Below are positions 12,102 to 12,909 of a stretch of DNA of 12,909 nucleotides, one piece after another. The notes under the pieces are model-generated. The model did not search any database, had not been told where the DNA came from, and saw only the letters and a list, made by a program, of their open reading frames with translations. The position numbers and the translations under genes are program-made. Numbering within the stretch: position 1 is the first letter of the stretch; each line of letters starts with the position of its first letter. The stretch is from a bacterium (GTDB taxonomy: Bacteria > Desulfobacterota > DSWW01). The DNA is taken from assembly GCA_030609865.1 (NCBI GenBank), contig JAUWSZ010000019.1, positions 1 through 12,909 on the forward strand, written 5' to 3'.

Positions 12102-12791
12102 ATGTCTAAGACAGCAAAAGACGAGATTCTGGACAAGCTGAAGGCCGCCCCACAAGCACAGCCGCCTCCCAGGCCGATCATGCCCCCGTTGAATGAACTG
12201 GCGTGGAACAAGGAAGAGATGATCGAGAAGTTCGTCGAAAATCTGACCCTCCTCGGGTGTGCTGTTCATCGGGTCCGCGATTCCGAGGAGACCCTGGACA
12301 AGCTGACCGAAATCTCCCGGGCAGAGGGGCTGACCAGGGTCCTGGTCTCAGAGGATGATGTGGTTGCGCCGCTGGATCTACCCGGGTGGGGCAAGAAGAG
12401 CAACATCGAGGTCTTCACCCCGAAGGATTGCCGGGACCGGGAGGAGTTCAAGAGGGTCGCCTTCGATGAGGTGCAGGCCGGCGTTACGGGCGTTGACTTT
12501 GCCGTGGCCGAGTCGGGCACGCTCTGCCTGATCCATGACGAGAGCCAGCCACGCCTTGTTTCCCTTGCCCCGATACGACACATTGCGGTCGTTCCCGTAG
12601 ACAGGGTTCGCCCGGTTTATGAGAGCGTGACAGACAAGATATTTGAGGCGGGAGGGAAGGCCCCCAGCCATCTCACGTTCATCTCCGGACCGAGCATGAC
12701 GGGTGACATACAGGCCACGCTCTTCACCGGGATGCACGGGCCCAAGACCGTAACCGTCATCCTGGTGGAAAAGATGTCCAGCACTGTTTGA
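12102..12791 (+). CDS. lutC: LutC-type LUD domain protein
   Basis: A 229-residue LutC/YkgG homologue, a single LUD domain without Fe-S cysteines. Key motifs are 'DEVQAGVTGVDFAVAESGTLCL' (about 125-146), 'RLVSLAPIRHIAVVPVDRV' (about 153-171) and the C-terminal 'HLTFISGPSMTGDIQATLFTGMHGPKTVTVILVE', where the P-S-x-T-x-D-I and H-G-P elements are the family hallmark. The N-terminal 30 residues form a charged helix and a Pro-rich linker. The start ATG follows AGGGGAAG; a GGAGAT lies further up. It completes a lutA-lutB-lutC set in the standard order. The TGA stop is followed by simple-sequence DNA; no terminator is visible before the window edge. Confidence 0.92.
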   Translation: MSKTAKDEILDKLKAAPQAQPPPRPIMPPLNELAWNKEEMIEKFVENLTLLGCAVHRVRDSEETLDKLTEISRAEGLTRVLVSEDDVVAPLDLPGWGKKSNIEVFTPKDCRDREEFKRVAFDEVQAGVTGVDFAVAESGTLCLIHDESQPRLVSLAPIRHIAVVPVDRVRPVYESVTDKIFEAGGKAPSHLTFISGPSMTGDIQATLFTGMHGPKTVTVILVEKMSSTV

Positions 12792-12797
12792 GGCGAT

Positions 12798-12829
12798 CTC
12801 GTCCTCGTCCTCGTCGTCGTCCTCGTCGA
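12798..12829. repeat. GTC/CTC simple-sequence tract
   Basis: A 32-base run of CTC and GTC triplets begins seven bases after the lutC stop. It is a low-complexity tract, triplet-periodic, that reads as poly-Asp/Glu on the minus strand. No gene is supported there. The remaining bases to 12909 show no clear feature. Confidence 0.6.
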
Positions 12830-12909
12830 TCATGCACTGCGCGCTTTCTTCACACACATGAGTGGATGTCGTGAATCTGTTTCGCCGTTTCGTATGCATG
12901 GACACATTC

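Noticed and set aside
12462..12487. GTAACG-N16-CGAA on the minus strand inside lutC, and GTAACG-N16-CGAT at 4943-4968
   Set aside because: Both lie within coding DNA antisense to the gene and lack the TGTAACT word shared by the two intergenic sites; taken as chance, and noted because they show the motif's background rate.
12859..12909. Start of a plus-strand gene at the right edge
   Set aside because: Only 17 codons are visible, without a ribosome site or recognisable sequence.

Overview
The window is GC-rich and gene-dense, and looks like an anaerobic or microaerophilic bacterium of the Desulfobacterota (former Deltaproteobacteria) type. That placement is inferred from gene content: a stand-alone rubredoxin next to a short flavodoxin, an apparent selenoprotein, LutABC-type Fe-S lactate oxidation genes, an NrsF-type sigma/anti-sigma pair and an orphan RuvC-like protein. 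No rRNA, tRNA, CRISPR array, transposase or phage gene is visible.

Layout. (1) 1-2931, minus strand: a phosphotransferase (APH fold), a RuvC/RNase H-like protein, then a hotdog thioesterase coupled to an M24/creatinase-type peptidase cut by the window edge. (2) 2932-3104: overlapping divergent promoters with a Fur-like box. (3) 3105-3840, plus strand: a rubredoxin with an enlarged first cysteine loop (C-x5-C) and a flavodoxin, followed by a strong hairpin whose U-tract favours minus-strand termination, then about 340 bases without a gene. (4) 6753-4225, minus strand: an ECF sigma factor, its overlapping NrsF/DUF1109-like membrane anti-sigma factor, and a DUF3179 protein. (5) 7005-12791, plus strand: an MBL-fold hydrolase, a ThDP-dependent 2-oxoacid enzyme, and lutA-lutB-lutC.

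The main discovery is in region 4. The DUF3179 gene is interrupted by one in-frame TGA (4938-4936), exactly where the first cysteine of the family's CPLC motif belongs. The frame continues uninterrupted to a TAG at 4225, with family motifs on both sides. Twelve bases after the TGA is a 9-bp hairpin with GUC at its tip, within the size and distance expected for a bacterial SECIS. The gene therefore most likely encodes a 350-residue exported or membrane-anchored selenoprotein with a U-x-x-C redox pair, and ordinary gene calling would split it or replace it with an antisense ORF. TGA is a normal stop in at least six other genes here, so the code is not reassigned.

The sigma gene is preceded by TGTAACT-N16-CGAA, very close to the promoter I recall for Caulobacter SigF, the sigma factor controlled by NrsF. 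A sister site, TGTAACT-N16-CGTA, lies directly upstream of the DUF3179 gene. I infer a compact stress module: a cysteine-bearing membrane anti-sigma factor senses metal or redox stress, releases the sigma factor, and induces its own operon and a cell-envelope selenoprotein.

The plus-strand Lut cluster probably feeds electrons from lactate or a related 2-hydroxy acid into the respiratory chain. The ThDP enzyme and MBL hydrolase upstream suggest it handles a 2-oxo or 2-hydroxy acid beyond plain lactate, but their substrates cannot be read from sequence.
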